From positions 222,826 to 286,825 of the forward strand of contig NZ_JACDIS010000007.1 in assembly GCF_013839525.1 (NCBI RefSeq): a stretch of 64,000 nucleotides of DNA. Reading direction: 5' to 3'. Source of the stretch: Chthonobacter rhizosphaerae. Lineage in GTDB: Bacteria; Pseudomonadota; Alphaproteobacteria; Rhizobiales; Pleomorphomonadaceae. Positions 37,448 to 46,463 of the stretch are shown in pieces; position 1 is the stretch's first letter, and each line of letters begins with the position of its first letter. The notes beneath the pieces were generated by a model. That model did no database searches, was not told where the DNA came from, and was given only the letters and a program-made list of their open reading frames with translations. The position numbers and the translations under genes are program-made.

Positions 37448-37472
37448 AACGCCGACTCGGCCGTCCGGTTCC
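37448..37472 (-). promoter_or_regulatory. EcfG-type promoter for phyR
   Basis: On the minus strand, GGAAC (37472-37468), 16 bases, then CGTT (37451-37448): an exact match to the general stress response consensus GGAAC-N16/17-CGTT. It ends about 130 bases upstream of the phyR start. Confidence 0.9.
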
Positions 37473-37520
37473 GAAGATACGCATACCTGGAGCTATTTTT
37501 TCGGATCGCTTCGAAACTCC

Positions 37521-37545
37521 GGAACCAGGATCGTCCTGCGGCGTT
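37521..37545 (+). promoter_or_regulatory. EcfG-type promoter for nepR-ecfG
   Basis: GGAAC at 37521-37525, 16 bases, CGTT at 37542-37545, an exact consensus match. It lies about 80 bases upstream of the nepR start and points toward it, giving positive autoregulation of the sigma factor. Confidence 0.92.
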
Positions 37546-37625
37546 CAAAGCTCGAGTTTCCATGGGACCTGAGACGAGCGGAGCCGCACCCGCCGCGACG
37601 AAGACCACCGCGAAGGACACCACTC

Positions 37626-37934
37626 TTGACCCGCGACAAGATGAACAAGGACCTGCCTGAACGGGCCCTGACTGGATCGCAGCCTGACCGGGACGGCCGG
37701 CCCATGTCGCCGGACCTCCAGGCGCATATCGGCCTGCGCCTGAAGGCATTCTACGACAGCGTTCTCTCCGAGCCCATCCCGGACCGTTTCGCGCAGCTGC
37801 TCGACCGCCTGGACTCCGCCGAGGCGACCGGGGCCGCGGCCGGCCAGAAGGCGGCCGGCGCCGCCGGTTCGGCGGCCGGCGACGATGCGCCCGCCGACCA
37901 GCTGAACACGATCGGATCGGACGCACGCCCATGA
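37626..37934 (+). CDS. nepR: anti-sigma factor NepR
   Basis: A 102-residue protein whose centre carries the NepR core IGLRLKAFYDSVLSEPIPDR followed by FAQLLDRLDSAE, two helices that clamp onto EcfG and, in stress, onto PhyR. The flanks are disordered; the C-terminal AAGQKAAGAAGSAAGDD tail is low-complexity. TTG at 37626 is preferred because AAGGA (37613-37617) is eight bases upstream; the ATG at 37641 (MNKDLPER) has no site. The stop overlaps the ecfG start by four bases, so anti-sigma and sigma are translated together, as usual. Confidence 0.95.
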   Translation: MTRDKMNKDLPERALTGSQPDRDGRPMSPDLQAHIGLRLKAFYDSVLSEPIPDRFAQLLDRLDSAEATGAAAGQKAAGAAGSAAGDDAPADQLNTIGSDARP

Positions 37935-38518
37935 CCGAAAGCGATGAGGCCAAGGGGGGTAAGCGGGCGCTCCGGGACGAGCTGCTCGCCGCGATCCCGC
38001 CCCTGCGGGCCTTCGCGGTGTCGCTGACCGCGGATGCCGACCGGGCCGACGATCTCGTGCAGGAAACGCTCGTGAAGGCGTGGTCGAACCTCGACAGCTT
38101 CACGCCGGGCACGAACATGCGCGCGTGGCTGTTCACCATCCTTCGCAACACCTTCTATTCCAACCATCGCAAGCAGCGGCGCGAGGTCCAGGACGTGGAG
38201 GGCGAGCACGCGGCGCGCCTTGCCACCCACCCGAGCCAGAACGGCCACATGGACCTCGCCGACTTTCGCGAGGCGCTCGGGCGTCTGCCCGACGACCAGC
38301 GCGAGGCGCTGATCCTGATCGGCGCGAGCGGCTTCTCCTACGAGGAGGCGGCCGAGATCTGCGGCTGCGCGGTCGGCACGGTGAAGAGCCGCGTCAACCG
38401 GGCCCGCAACAAGCTTGCCGAGATCATGGCCATCCCGTCGGCCGAAGTGTTCGGTCCCGACGAGGCGACGCAGGCCGTGATGGGCGACTCGCTCGTGGCC
38501 GTCCGGTCGGGGACCTGA
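37931..38518 (+). CDS. ecfG: general stress response ECF sigma factor
   Basis: A 195-residue ECF sigma factor. Region 2 is seen in DRADDLVQETLVKAWSNLDS and the following MRAWLFTILRNTFYSNHRKQ; region 4 in LPDDQREALILIGASGFSYE and EAAEICGCAVGTVKSRVNRA. These are EcfG-subfamily features. It directs RNA polymerase to GGAAC-N16/17-CGTT promoters once PhyR removes NepR. An exact such promoter precedes nepR-ecfG. The C-terminal tail beyond region 4 is about 28 residues. Confidence 0.96.
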   Translation: MTESDEAKGGKRALRDELLAAIPPLRAFAVSLTADADRADDLVQETLVKAWSNLDSFTPGTNMRAWLFTILRNTFYSNHRKQRREVQDVEGEHAARLATHPSQNGHMDLADFREALGRLPDDQREALILIGASGFSYEEAAEICGCAVGTVKSRVNRARNKLAEIMAIPSAEVFGPDEATQAVMGDSLVAVRSGT

Positions 38519-38727
38519 CCGGATCGCTTCCGCCATTGGCGCGCGCCGGGACGGACCGACATCCCGCCCGGCGCTCCGCGGCCCCGCCTTGTCCGACGTC
38601 CGGGTCGCCGCGAGCCACCATCTTTCCGTCCGCCGGTCCGCCGGCCTTCTGAAGAAAACGAGGTCGCGTCGGGCTGGAGCCGTGAAGTGGGTCTGAAGGT
38701 GTGCGGACTGGTCGAACGGAGCGTGGC

Positions 38728-40356
38728 GTGACCGTCACGGGCGGGCTTCCTCTCGGGGTGCGGATCGGCTTGCTGCTGGTCGCGGCCGTGCTTCCGCTCG
38801 CCACCCTGGGCGCCGTCTACGGCTGGACCGCGGGCGAGACCGCCCGCGAGGCGGAGATGCGCGCCCGCTACGAGACCGCGCGCGTGGTCGCCGGCCTCGT
38901 GGAGTCGGTCACCGAAGGCGCGGCCCGGGCGACCGACGTGACGCTCGCCACCGAAGGCATCGGATCCGACCCCACCCGCTGCACCCTCAACCTGACCCGG
39001 CTGATGACGCTGGTGACCAAGATCGCCGACGCGTCGGTTCTCAACGGGTCCGAGCGGGTCTGCGGCCTCGTCCGCGCGGCCAACGGCCTTGTGCCGATCA
39101 CCGGCGGCGTGCCGGTCGTGGAGGCCCGGTCCGACGCGGTCGTCGCCATCGGGGCCTCGGGCCAGCCCGCCATCCGCATCGTCCGAACGCGCCACGCCGG
39201 TCCCGGCCCGCTCGCGGTCGTCCACGTGGCGCTCGATCCGATCTGGGAGCGCGTCACCACCTCGATCGCCGGCTTGGGACGAGGCCGGGTCTTCCTCCTC
39301 ACCGAGGCCGGCGGCGTCATCGCCGACCCGGAGGGCGTCGTGCAAGCGTCCGAGATCTCCGCCATTCTCGCCGCCGTGCACGGCGTCAGTTCCGGCGCCC
39401 TTCCCGTCGTGCAGGTGAACGCGCCCGGCGCCGGCTACGTCGCCATCGCCCGCGTCGCGTCCACGAACGTGCGCGTCGCCGTGACGAGCGACGCGAGCGC
39501 GGTCAACCAGCCCCTCCCCGTCCGTCTCGCCCTCGTGGCGGGCGTCCCGTTCCTGTTCCTGGTCGCGGCCGTGGCGATCGCCTGGTTCGGCGTCGACCGG
39601 CTGGTCAACCGCTGGGTCCGCAAGCTCGGCCGGGTCACGCGCCACTATGGCGAGGGCGCCCTCTCCGTGCGCGTCGGCTCCATGGACAAGGCGCCGGAGG
39701 AGTTCCGGGCCTTCGGCGAAAGCTTCGACACCATGGCGGCCCGCATCGAGGCGCGGTCGGCCGACCTGGAGCGGGCGCTCGCCGAGAAGAACCACTTCGT
39801 CCGCGAGCTTCATCACCGGGTGAAGAACAATTTCCAGATGATCGCAAGTCTCCTCACCCTGCAGCGCCGCGAGGCGGAGCCGGCCACCGAGGCCGCCATC
39901 CGGGAGGCGCATGACCGGGTGCAGGCGCTTGCCGCCGCCTATCGGGCGTCGTACGCCGACGGGGAGACCGGACAGGTGCCCATCGCCACCCTGATGGTCG
40001 ACCTCATCGAGCGCCTGCGCGAAAGCGCCGACCTCACCTCCCGGTCCGTCACCATCGAGGATCTCGGCGAGGGCATGTCGCTGCACCTGGATCGGGCCAT
40101 CCCGTTCGCCCTCCTGATGACCGAACTGCTCGTCCCGGTGTTCGACCGCGCCCGCACCACCGACGACACGGTGCGCATCTCCACCGTCTGGGTCGATCCG
40201 GAGCGGACCCGCATTCTCGCCTGCATCGTCACCGGCCATGAGGACGCGACCGCCACGCGCCCCCTCGCCGACCGGCTCGCCCGCGCCTACGCGGCCCAGC
40301 TCGGCGCCGAGGTCCGCCGCGAGGGTCACGCCATCGAGGTCAGCCTGGAGCCCTGA
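38728..40356 (+). CDS. HisKA_2 sensor histidine-kinase-like protein with degenerate ATPase domain
   Basis: A 542-residue membrane protein. Helices at about 8-27 and 267-288 enclose a periplasmic sensor region; a HAMP-like linker and coiled coil lead to ELHHRVKNNFQMIASLL with the phosphorylatable H362. The domain that should bind ATP is abnormal: the N-box reads FALLMTELLVPVF with T and P where NEL(V)xNA would be, and no DxGxG or G-rich lid motif is found before the end. It may therefore act as a phosphatase or scaffold, as described for PhyP of Sphingomonas. GTG at 38728 is supported by GGAG six bases upstream; GTG at 38701 is an alternative. It follows ecfG by about 200 bases on the same strand. 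Confidence 0.88.
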   Translation: MTVTGGLPLGVRIGLLLVAAVLPLATLGAVYGWTAGETAREAEMRARYETARVVAGLVESVTEGAARATDVTLATEGIGSDPTRCTLNLTRLMTLVTKIADASVLNGSERVCGLVRAANGLVPITGGVPVVEARSDAVVAIGASGQPAIRIVRTRHAGPGPLAVVHVALDPIWERVTTSIAGLGRGRVFLLTEAGGVIADPEGVVQASEISAILAAVHGVSSGALPVVQVNAPGAGYVAIARVASTNVRVAVTSDASAVNQPLPVRLALVAGVPFLFLVAAVAIAWFGVDRLVNRWVRKLGRVTRHYGEGALSVRVGSMDKAPEEFRAFGESFDTMAARIEARSADLERALAEKNHFVRELHHRVKNNFQMIASLLTLQRREAEPATEAAIREAHDRVQALAAAYRASYADGETGQVPIATLMVDLIERLRESADLTSRSVTIEDLGEGMSLHLDRAIPFALLMTELLVPVFDRARTTDDTVRISTVWVDPERTRILACIVTGHEDATATRPLADRLARAYAAQLGAEVRREGHAIEVSLEP

Positions 40357-40417
40357 GCGCGACGGCTCGCGCGCCCGCGCCCGCCCGCCAGGCTCCCGGC
40401 CTTTTCTCCCAGGAATG

Positions 40418-40452
40418 GAAAAGCCGGCTCGGGGTGACCCGGCCGGCTTTTC
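40418..40452. terminator. bidirectional terminator between the kinase-like gene and the DUF1328 gene
   Basis: GAAAAGCCGGC (40418-40428) pairs with GCCGGCTTTTC (40442-40452), extended inward by CGGG/CCCG around a GTGA loop with one unpaired T. Runs of A before and T after the stem allow termination in both directions; the two flanking genes converge here. Confidence 0.88.
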
Positions 40453-40492
40453 ACTTCAGCGATCGAAGATCAGCGTCGTTGTTCGACGCCCG

Positions 40493-40672
40493 TCAGACGG
40501 CGGGCGGACGACGACCCGACACGAGGCCGTAGATCAGAGAGATCACGAACAGGACGATCGCGACGAAGAAGATCAGCTTGGCGATACCGACTGCAGTACC
40601 GGCGATTCCACCGAAACCAAGAGCGGCCGCGATCAGCGCGATGATCAGGAAAGTGAGTGCCCAGCCCAGCAT
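40493..40672 (-). CDS. DUF1328 small membrane protein
   Basis: A 59-residue protein of two hydrophobic helices ([20 protein letters not shown] and [20 protein letters not shown]) separated by the conserved [10 protein letters not shown] linker and ending GRRPPAV. This is the DUF1328 family (YtjA-like). Members are often induced by stress and growth arrest in proteobacteria. ATG at 40672 is preferred, with GGAGG seven bases upstream on the minus strand; the ATG at 40678 overlaps that site. A candidate EcfG-type promoter lies about 70 bases upstream, fitting a stress regulon role. Confidence 0.92.
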   Translation of the reverse strand: MLGWALTFLIIALIAAALGFGGIAGTAVGIAKLIFFVAIVLFVISLIYGLVSGRRPPAV

Positions 40673-40738
40673 AGTCATCCCTCCGTTTCAGACTTCGATC
40701 GACGAGTACACCAGCAGTCGTCGATCTCATGTTCTTTC

Positions 40739-40764
40739 AACTGAGGCAGCGAGGATCCGGTTCC
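40739..40764 (-). promoter_or_regulatory. possible EcfG-type promoter of the DUF1328 gene
   Basis: On the minus strand, GGAAC (40764-40760), 17 bases, AGTT (40742-40739). The -35 box is exact; the -10 box has A for the first C of CGTT. Distance to the start codon is suitable. Confidence 0.5.
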
Positions 40765-40844
40765 GAGGTCCGAAACGAAAACTGGGGAAGAATGACTCTC
40801 GCTTAACGTGAGAATGCGAAGGGCATGACCGCTCGGCCGAGTCG

Positions 40845-42311
40845 TCACCGGGCGATCGCGAAGATCCGATCCACGTTCACATGCTGCTCCAGAGTATCCG
40901 CCACGGCATCGAGCGCCGTTTCGACGGCGGCGTCGTAGTCGAGCGACGATCCGGCGCCGATCCGCCCGAGCCAGGCCGCCCGCTGCGCGTCGGATCCGAA
41001 CAGGCCGTGGAGGTAGGTGCCGACCACCGCGCCGCTGGGCGACACGGCGCCGTCGAGCCGCGCTCCGCCCGCGTCCGTGATCTCGGCGAAAGGCCGTCGG
41101 GTCCCGGCGCCGTCGGTCCTGCCCACGTGCATCTCGTAGCCGTCGAGCGCCGCTCCGTCGGCGAGGCTGCGGCCCGTCACCCGGGTCAGCGCCTTCACCG
41201 GCGTCAGCACCGTCTCCACGTCGAGAAGGCCGAGGCCCTCCACCGAGCCCGGCGGTCCCTCGATCCCGTCCGGGTCGCCGATGCGCCGGCCGAGCATCTG
41301 GTAGCCGCCGCAGACGCCGAGCACCCGGCCGCCCCTGCGCACGTGCGCCGCGAGGTCCACGTCCCACCCCTCGGCCCGGAAGGCCGCGAGGTCGGCGATC
41401 GTCGCCTTCGACCCCGGCAGGATCACCAGGTCGGCCACCGGGATCGGCTGGCCCCGCCGCACGAACACGAGGTCCACGGACGGCTCCAGGGCCAGCGCGT
41501 CGAAATCGTCGAAGTTTGAGATCAGCGGCGTCACCGGCACCGCGATCGTCACTCGGCCGGCCCCCGCCGTTCCCCGCGCCCGGTCCAGCGCCACCGCGTC
41601 CTCTGCCGGCAGCGATGCCGCCGCCGGCATGTGCGGCACGAGGCCGAGGGCCTCCCAGCCAGTCGCCTCGGCGACGAACCGCATGCCGTCGTCGAAGAGG
41701 CGCGGGTCGCCCCGGAAGCGGTTGACGATGAAGCCGTGGATCATGGCCGCGTCCGCCGGGTCGATCACCGCCTTGGTGCCGACGAGGCTCGCGATCACGC
41801 CGCCTCGATCGATGTCGCCTAGGAGGACCACCGGCACGTCCGCCGCCCGGGCGAAGCCCATGTTGGCGATGTCGTTGGCCCGGAGGTTCACCTCCGACGC
41901 GCTTCCCGCCCCTTCCACGATCACGAGGTCGGCGTCCGATTTCAGACGCGCGAAGCTCTCCAGCACCGCCGCCTTCAGCGAGGCCTTCAGCGTCTGGTAG
42001 TCCGCCGCCTTCGTGGTGCCCACCCGGCGGCCGTGCACGATCACCTGGGCGCCGATCTCGCTCTGCGGCTTCAGGAGCACCGGGTTCAGGTGCACGGTGA
42101 GCGGCACCCGGGCCGCCCGCGCCTGCAGCGCCTGCGCCCGTCCGATCTCTCCGCCGTCCTCCGTCACGGCCGCGTTGTTGGACATGTTCTGCGGCTTGAA
42201 CGGCATGACCCGCAGCCCGCGCCGGACCGCGAGCCGGCACAGCCCCGCCACCGTCAGCGACTTGCCGACGTCCGAGCCCGTGCCCTGGATCATCACCGCC
42301 CGGCCGGTCAT
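40845..42311 (-). CDS. cobQ: cobyric acid synthase
   Basis: A 488-residue enzyme that amidates four side chains of adenosyl-cobyrinic acid a,c-diamide using glutamine and ATP. The N-terminal dethiobiotin-synthetase-like ATPase has [20 protein letters not shown]; the C-terminal amidotransferase has the nucleophilic cysteine in [10 protein letters not shown] and the histidine in GTYLHGLF. It overlaps the upstream cobU by four bases (ATGA at 42308-42311), so the two are co-translated. Start ATG 42311 is the family start ([13 protein letters not shown]). Confidence 0.95.
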   Translation of the reverse strand: MTGRAVMIQGTGSDVGKSLTVAGLCRLAVRRGLRVMPFKPQNMSNNAAVTEDGGEIGRAQALQARAARVPLTVHLNPVLLKPQSEIGAQVIVHGRRVGTTKAADYQTLKASLKAAVLESFARLKSDADLVIVEGAGSASEVNLRANDIANMGFARAADVPVVLLGDIDRGGVIASLVGTKAVIDPADAAMIHGFIVNRFRGDPRLFDDGMRFVAEATGWEALGLVPHMPAAASLPAEDAVALDRARGTAGAGRVTIAVPVTPLISNFDDFDALALEPSVDLVFVRRGQPIPVADLVILPGSKATIADLAAFRAEGWDVDLAAHVRRGGRVLGVCGGYQMLGRRIGDPDGIEGPPGSVEGLGLLDVETVLTPVKALTRVTGRSLADGAALDGYEMHVGRTDGAGTRRPFAEITDAGGARLDGAVSPSGAVVGTYLHGLFGSDAQRAAWLGRIGAGSSLDYDAAVETALDAVADTLEQHVNVDRIFAIAR

Positions 42312-42838
42312 TTCACCGACACCGGCAGCCCGGCCACCACCAGCGTCACCTGCGCGGCGATCGCGGCCATGTCCTGGTTGAGGCGGCCCTGCGCGTCCCG
42401 GAATCGCCGGGCGAGCGCGTTGTCGGGCACGATGCCGAACCCCACCTCGTTGGAAACCAGGACGAGCGGGGCCGTCACCCGCCGGACCGCCGCCACGAGC
42501 TCCTCGCAGTCGGCCTCCAGGTCCGCGTCGGCGAGGAGCCGGTTGGAGAGCCAGAGCGTCAGGCAGTCGACCAGGATCGGCTGGTCGCCCGCGCCCATGT
42601 CGTCCAGCACGGCGGCGAGGTCGTGGGGCGCGTCCACCGTCACCCAGCCGGAGCCCCGGTCCAGCCGGTGGCGCTCGATCCGCGCCTCCATCTCCGGATC
42701 GAAGGCTTCGGCGGTGGCGATATAGACCCAAGGGTCGCGCCCGGCGGCGCGGATGGCGTTCTCGGCGAACCGGCTCTTGCCGGACCGCGCGCCGCCGAGG
42801 ACGAGGTGGGGATAGAAGGCTGTCATGGCCGCCGTCAT
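42308..42838 (-). CDS. cobU: adenosylcobinamide kinase / adenosylcobinamide-phosphate guanylyltransferase
   Basis: A 176-residue bifunctional enzyme (also called CobP) that phosphorylates adenosylcobinamide and then attaches GMP, building the lower-ligand arm of B12. The P-loop [13 protein letters not shown], the [13 protein letters not shown] stretch including the phosphorylated histidine region, and [14 protein letters not shown] are visible. ATG 42838 and ATG 42826 are both possible starts; neither has a clear ribosome site. No cobalamin riboswitch signature was found in the roughly 80 bases upstream. Confidence 0.94.
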   Translation of the reverse strand: MTAAMTAFYPHLVLGGARSGKSRFAENAIRAAGRDPWVYIATAEAFDPEMEARIERHRLDRGSGWVTVDAPHDLAAVLDDMGAGDQPILVDCLTLWLSNRLLADADLEADCEELVAAVRRVTAPLVLVSNEVGFGIVPDNALARRFRDAQGRLNQDMAAIAAQVTLVVAGLPVSVK

Positions 42839-42919
42839 AGCATCATGGCCGCGCGACCGCATGGGGCCACGCGTCGGGGAGCGCGACTTTCGGCGACGCT
42901 CCTCCCGTCGAGCCGATGG

Positions 42920-43777
42920 TCACTTCGACCGGAGACCGTCGATCGCCTGGATCCGCTGCTCCGCGTCCGGCCAGATCCGCTCGGTCACGGCCGCGAGCAC
43001 CGCTTCCGACAGGGCCAGCATGGCGGTGAGCGAGTCCCAGCGCGATGGTACCGCCACCCGCGCCGACAGCACGTGCCGGGCGTGGCGGGCGATCGGCGAA
43101 AGCCACTGGTCCGTCATCAGCACCACCGTGGCGCCCCGCCCGGCCGCCACACCGGCGAGCCGGGCGAGATCGTCCTGGTAGCGACGGATGTCGAACATCA
43201 CCACCACGTCGCTGCGGCCATAGTCCACCGCCTGGTCGCGCCAGTTGCCCGGCTGGCCGGAGATGTGGCCGACCCCCGGCCGCACCACCCGCAGGTGCGC
43301 CGTCATGTGGGCCGCCAGCACGTCGGTGAAGCGACCGCCGATCAGGTGCACCGGCCGCCGCCGGTCGGCGAGCAGCGTCACCACCGCGTCGAACTCCGCC
43401 GCCGGCACGTGCCGAAAAGTCTCCCGTATGTTGTCCACCAGCCCGTCCCGGAACGCCGCCAGCGGACCGCCGATCCCCGCCTCCCCGCTACCGTAGGCCT
43501 TCTTGGCGAGCGGGCTCTGGCCCTGCTTGTCCAGCTCCTCGCGCAAGGCCCGCTGGAAGTCCGGATAGCTCTGGAACCCCAGCCGCGAGACGAACCGCAG
43601 CACCGTCGGCGCGCTTACGTCCGCCCGCTTGGCGAACTCCGCCGTCGTTTCCAAACCGGCGACCGGGTAGTTGGCGAGAAGCACGTGGGCGGCCTTGCGC
43701 TCGGTCGGCGTGAAGCGGTGGAGGTCGTCCCGGATCCGTTCCGCGATCGTCAGGTCGCCCGTGCCGCTGCCGTCCAT
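42920..43777 (-). CDS. MurR/RpiR-family transcriptional regulator
   Basis: A 285-residue repressor-type regulator. An N-terminal helix-turn-helix (FTPTERKAAHVLLANYPVAG, FAKRADVSAPTVLRFVSRLG) precedes a SIS phosphosugar-binding-like domain (PVHLIGGRFTDVLAAHM). RpiR proteins with this HTH bind short inverted repeats. The start at 43777 has GGGAGG upstream. It is divergent from the amidohydrolase-permease-ligase genes, with a perfect TGTAAC/GTTACA repeat in the 121-base gap, so it is the likely local regulator of the catabolic cluster. The effector is unknown. Confidence 0.92.
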   Translation of the reverse strand: MDGSGTGDLTIAERIRDDLHRFTPTERKAAHVLLANYPVAGLETTAEFAKRADVSAPTVLRFVSRLGFQSYPDFQRALREELDKQGQSPLAKKAYGSGEAGIGGPLAAFRDGLVDNIRETFRHVPAAEFDAVVTLLADRRRPVHLIGGRFTDVLAAHMTAHLRVVRPGVGHISGQPGNWRDQAVDYGRSDVVVMFDIRRYQDDLARLAGVAAGRGATVVLMTDQWLSPIARHARHVLSARVAVPSRWDSLTAMLALSEAVLAAVTERIWPDAEQRIQAIDGLRSK

Positions 43778-43850
43778 GCGCCCTCCCGCCGGGGTCTGCT
43801 CAAGCCATGGCCGAAAGCCTGCCAGTTCCTTCGCCAGATTGCACGAAAAT

Positions 43851-43868
43851 CTGTAACCCTCGTTACAG
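43851..43868. promoter_or_regulatory. perfect inverted repeat, candidate RpiR operator
   Basis: CTGTAAC (43851-43857), CCTC, GTTACAG (43862-43868): seven perfect pairs with a four-base centre. It lies in the divergent gap between the RpiR gene and the amidohydrolase gene, about 30 bases before the latter's start. The size and TGTAA half-site fit known RpiR-family targets. Confidence 0.7.
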
Positions 43869-43898
43869 GAATTGACTCGCGGCAACAGGGTGACCAGG

Positions 43899-44720
43899 AT
43901 GTTACACGCCGGCGCGGAGGAGGATTTGCCGCGGCTACCCTGGGAGACGACGGTGGGTGAGTCATCCGACCCCTTCGTGATCGAGAACGAGGCCGGCCGC
44001 GGCCCGTATCTGATCGTCGTCGACCACGCCAGCAACCATCTGCCCGCCCCGTGGAGCGACCTCGGCGTTGGTCCCGACGCCATGGAGACGCACATCGCCT
44101 GGGATCCCGGCGCCCTCGGCGTCGCCCGGCGCATGGCCGAGACGCTGGACGCCCCCCTATTCCGGGCGACCGTGTCGCGCCTGGTGCTCGACCTCAACCG
44201 CCCGCTGTCCTCCGCCACGCTGATCCCGGAGGTGAGCGAGACCACCGCCATCCCGGGCAACCGGACCCTTTCCGCCGACGACCGCGCCGCGCGCGTCGCC
44301 GCGGTCTACGAGCCGTACCATTCCGCCCTGGAGGCGCTCCTGGAGCGGCACACCGCCGCCTGCGCCGCCAGGGGCGCGGCGGACGTCGCCGTGGTCGCCG
44401 TCCACACCTTCACGCCCGTCTACAAGGGCGTCCCCCGGCCCATGCACGTGGGCATCCTCCACGGCCGCGACACCCGCCTCGCCGCCCCCATGCTGGCGGC
44501 GCTCGGGGCCGAGCCCGGCATCGTGGCCGCCGCCAACGAGCCCTACGGACCGGCGGACGAAGTCTACTGGACGCTCGACAGGCACGCGGTCTCGCGCGGC
44601 CTGCCGAACGTCATGATCGAAATCCGCAACGACGAAGTGCGGACCGAAGACGCCCAGGCACGCTGGGCGGACATGCTCGTCGGCGCCATGACCCGGAAAC
44701 CGGGCGCTGCCGACGATTGA
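43899..44720 (+). CDS. N-formylglutamate amidohydrolase family protein
   Basis: A 273-residue zinc-dependent amidohydrolase of the HutG/FGase family. The metal-site stretches VVDHASNHLPAPW (DHxxxxxP with H), HIAWDPGALGVARRM and VAVHTFTPVYKG are visible, as is a late MIEIRNDEVR. Family members hydrolyse N-acyl-glutamates; here, next to a GS-like ligase, the natural substrate may instead be a gamma-glutamyl amide. ATG at 43899 is chosen; GTG 43890 and TTG 43872 are alternatives. It is the first gene of the run to the right and is under the possible RpiR operator. Confidence 0.85.
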   Translation: MLHAGAEEDLPRLPWETTVGESSDPFVIENEAGRGPYLIVVDHASNHLPAPWSDLGVGPDAMETHIAWDPGALGVARRMAETLDAPLFRATVSRLVLDLNRPLSSATLIPEVSETTAIPGNRTLSADDRAARVAAVYEPYHSALEALLERHTAACAARGAADVAVVAVHTFTPVYKGVPRPMHVGILHGRDTRLAAPMLAALGAEPGIVAAANEPYGPADEVYWTLDRHAVSRGLPNVMIEIRNDEVRTEDAQARWADMLVGAMTRKPGAADD

Positions 44721-44805
44721 CGCAGGGGCACGCCGATCGGTCGATCCGGCGTGGAAGAAAGACCTCCGGCCGCGCGCCGGACTTCAGAGACGGGGACGCT
44801 GAGAC

Positions 44806-46371
44806 ATGTCGACAGGTTCTCAAGGCTACACGGAACAGGACCGGAAGCAGGACGTCCATCACCTGCACTCCATGGGATACGCCCAGGAATTGGAACGGCG
44901 CATGAGCGCCTTCTCCAACTTCGCCATTTCCTTCTCGATCATCTGCATCCTGTCCGGCGGCATCAACTCGCTCGGACAGGCCACCGCCGGCGCGGGCGGC
45001 GCCGCCATCGGGCTCGGATGGCCGCTCGGCTGCCTGATCTCGGGCATCTTCGCGCTCGGGCTCGCCCAGATCTCGTCCGCCTACCCGACGGCGGGCGGCC
45101 TCTACCACTGGGGATCCATCCTCGGCAACCGCTTCACCGGCTGGCTCGCCGCGTGGCTGAACCTCCTCGGCCTCGTCACCGTGCTCGGCGCCATCAACGT
45201 CGGCACCTTCTACTTCTTCCTCGGCGCCCTCGGCAGCTACATCGGCCTAGAGGACACCCTGTTCGACCGGGTCCTCTTCGTCGCCGTGATCACCGGCCTG
45301 CAGGCGCTCATCAACCACTTCGGCATCGGCCTCACCGCCAAGCTGACCGACTTCTCCGGCTACCTGATCTTCGCCACCGCCATCGCGCTGACGCTGGTCT
45401 GCCTCGGGGCGGCCGACAACTGGGAGGTCTCGCGCCTCTTCACCTTCGCCAACTACACCGGCACCGAAGGCGCCTCGGGCGTCTGGCCGGTGGCCGTATC
45501 GGGCACCATGGCCTTCCTGCTCGGCCTTCTCCTGCCGATCTACACGATCACCGGCTACGACGCCTCGGCGCACACCTCCGAGGAGACCATGAAGGCAGCC
45601 GTCTCGGTGCCCAAGGGCATGGTGTCGTCAGTCATCTGGTCGGCGGTCTTCGGCTACGTGATGCTCTGCTCGTTCGTGCTCATGATCCCGAACATGGACG
45701 AAGCGGCCAAGCAGGGCTGGAACGTGTTCTTCTGGGCCATGGACGCCCAGGTGAACCCGGTCATCAAGGAAATCCTCTACGTGGCGATCTTCGTCTCCCA
45801 GTTCCTGTGCGGCCTCGCCACCGTCACCTCCTGCTCGCGCATGATCTTCGCCTTCTCCCGCGACAAGGGCCTGCCCGCGTCGTCGGCGCTCGCCAAGGTC
45901 AGCCCGAAGCACCGCACGCCGGTGGCGGCGATATGGACCGGCGCCGCCCTTTCTGTCCTCTTCGTCTGGTTCACCTCCGCCATCACCATCGCGGGCACGC
46001 CGGCCTATTCGATCGTCGTCTCGTGCACGGTGATCTTCCTGTTCCTCTCCTTCGCCTTGCCGATCGCCCTCGGGCTCGTCACCATCGGCAGCCCGAAATG
46101 GCCGGTGATGGGGCCGTGGAACATGGGTATCGGAACCTACAAGGTGGTCGCGGTCCTGGCGATCGTCGCCATGGCGCTGATCTTCTACATCGGCATCCAG
46201 CCGCCGAACGACTGGGCGCTGCCGATCACCGTGGGCTTCCTGGTGATCACCGCCGTGGTCTGGTTCGGCTTCGAGACGCGCCGCTTCCAGGGCCCGCCGC
46301 TCGGCGACATGATCGCCAAGCGCCAGAAGGAGATCCTGGAGGCCGAGAGGGCCGTCGGCGAGATCCACTGA
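44806..46371 (+). CDS. APC-family amino acid/amine permease
   Basis: A 521-residue permease with about twelve hydrophobic helices. The N-terminal signature FAISFSIICILSGGINSLGQ, with AQISSAYPTAGGLYHWGSIL following, places it in the amino-acid-polyamine-choline group, close to GABA/amine permeases with YPTAGGLYHW. It would import an amine, amino alcohol or amino acid by proton or sodium coupling. It lies 85 bases after the amidohydrolase and 92 before the GS-like ligase, all on one strand. Confidence 0.93.
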   Translation: MSTGSQGYTEQDRKQDVHHLHSMGYAQELERRMSAFSNFAISFSIICILSGGINSLGQATAGAGGAAIGLGWPLGCLISGIFALGLAQISSAYPTAGGLYHWGSILGNRFTGWLAAWLNLLGLVTVLGAINVGTFYFFLGALGSYIGLEDTLFDRVLFVAVITGLQALINHFGIGLTAKLTDFSGYLIFATAIALTLVCLGAADNWEVSRLFTFANYTGTEGASGVWPVAVSGTMAFLLGLLLPIYTITGYDASAHTSEETMKAAVSVPKGMVSSVIWSAVFGYVMLCSFVLMIPNMDEAAKQGWNVFFWAMDAQVNPVIKEILYVAIFVSQFLCGLATVTSCSRMIFAFSRDKGLPASSALAKVSPKHRTPVAAIWTGAALSVLFVWFTSAITIAGTPAYSIVVSCTVIFLFLSFALPIALGLVTIGSPKWPVMGPWNMGIGTYKVVAVLAIVAMALIFYIGIQPPNDWALPITVGFLVITAVVWFGFETRRFQGPPLGDMIAKRQKEILEAERAVGEIH

Positions 46372-46393
46372 CCGCCCGTATCTGACCGAAGAC

Positions 46394-46420
46394 GGAAGGC
46401 CGCCCGCCCGGCGGCCTTCC
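46394..46420. other. perfect 11-bp hairpin between permease and ligase genes
   Basis: GGAAGGCCGCC (46394-46404) and GGCGGCCTTCC (46410-46420) around a five-base loop. There is no T run after it. It may stabilise or attenuate the message between the two genes. Confidence 0.6.
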
Positions 46421-46463
46421 CGACCACCCGACGAAGAAGACGCAGAGAGGAACGCTGATCACC

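Noticed and set aside
42839..42919. Cobalamin riboswitch upstream of cobU
   Set aside because: The gap is only about 80 bases and lacks the B12-box wording; no riboswitch was supported.
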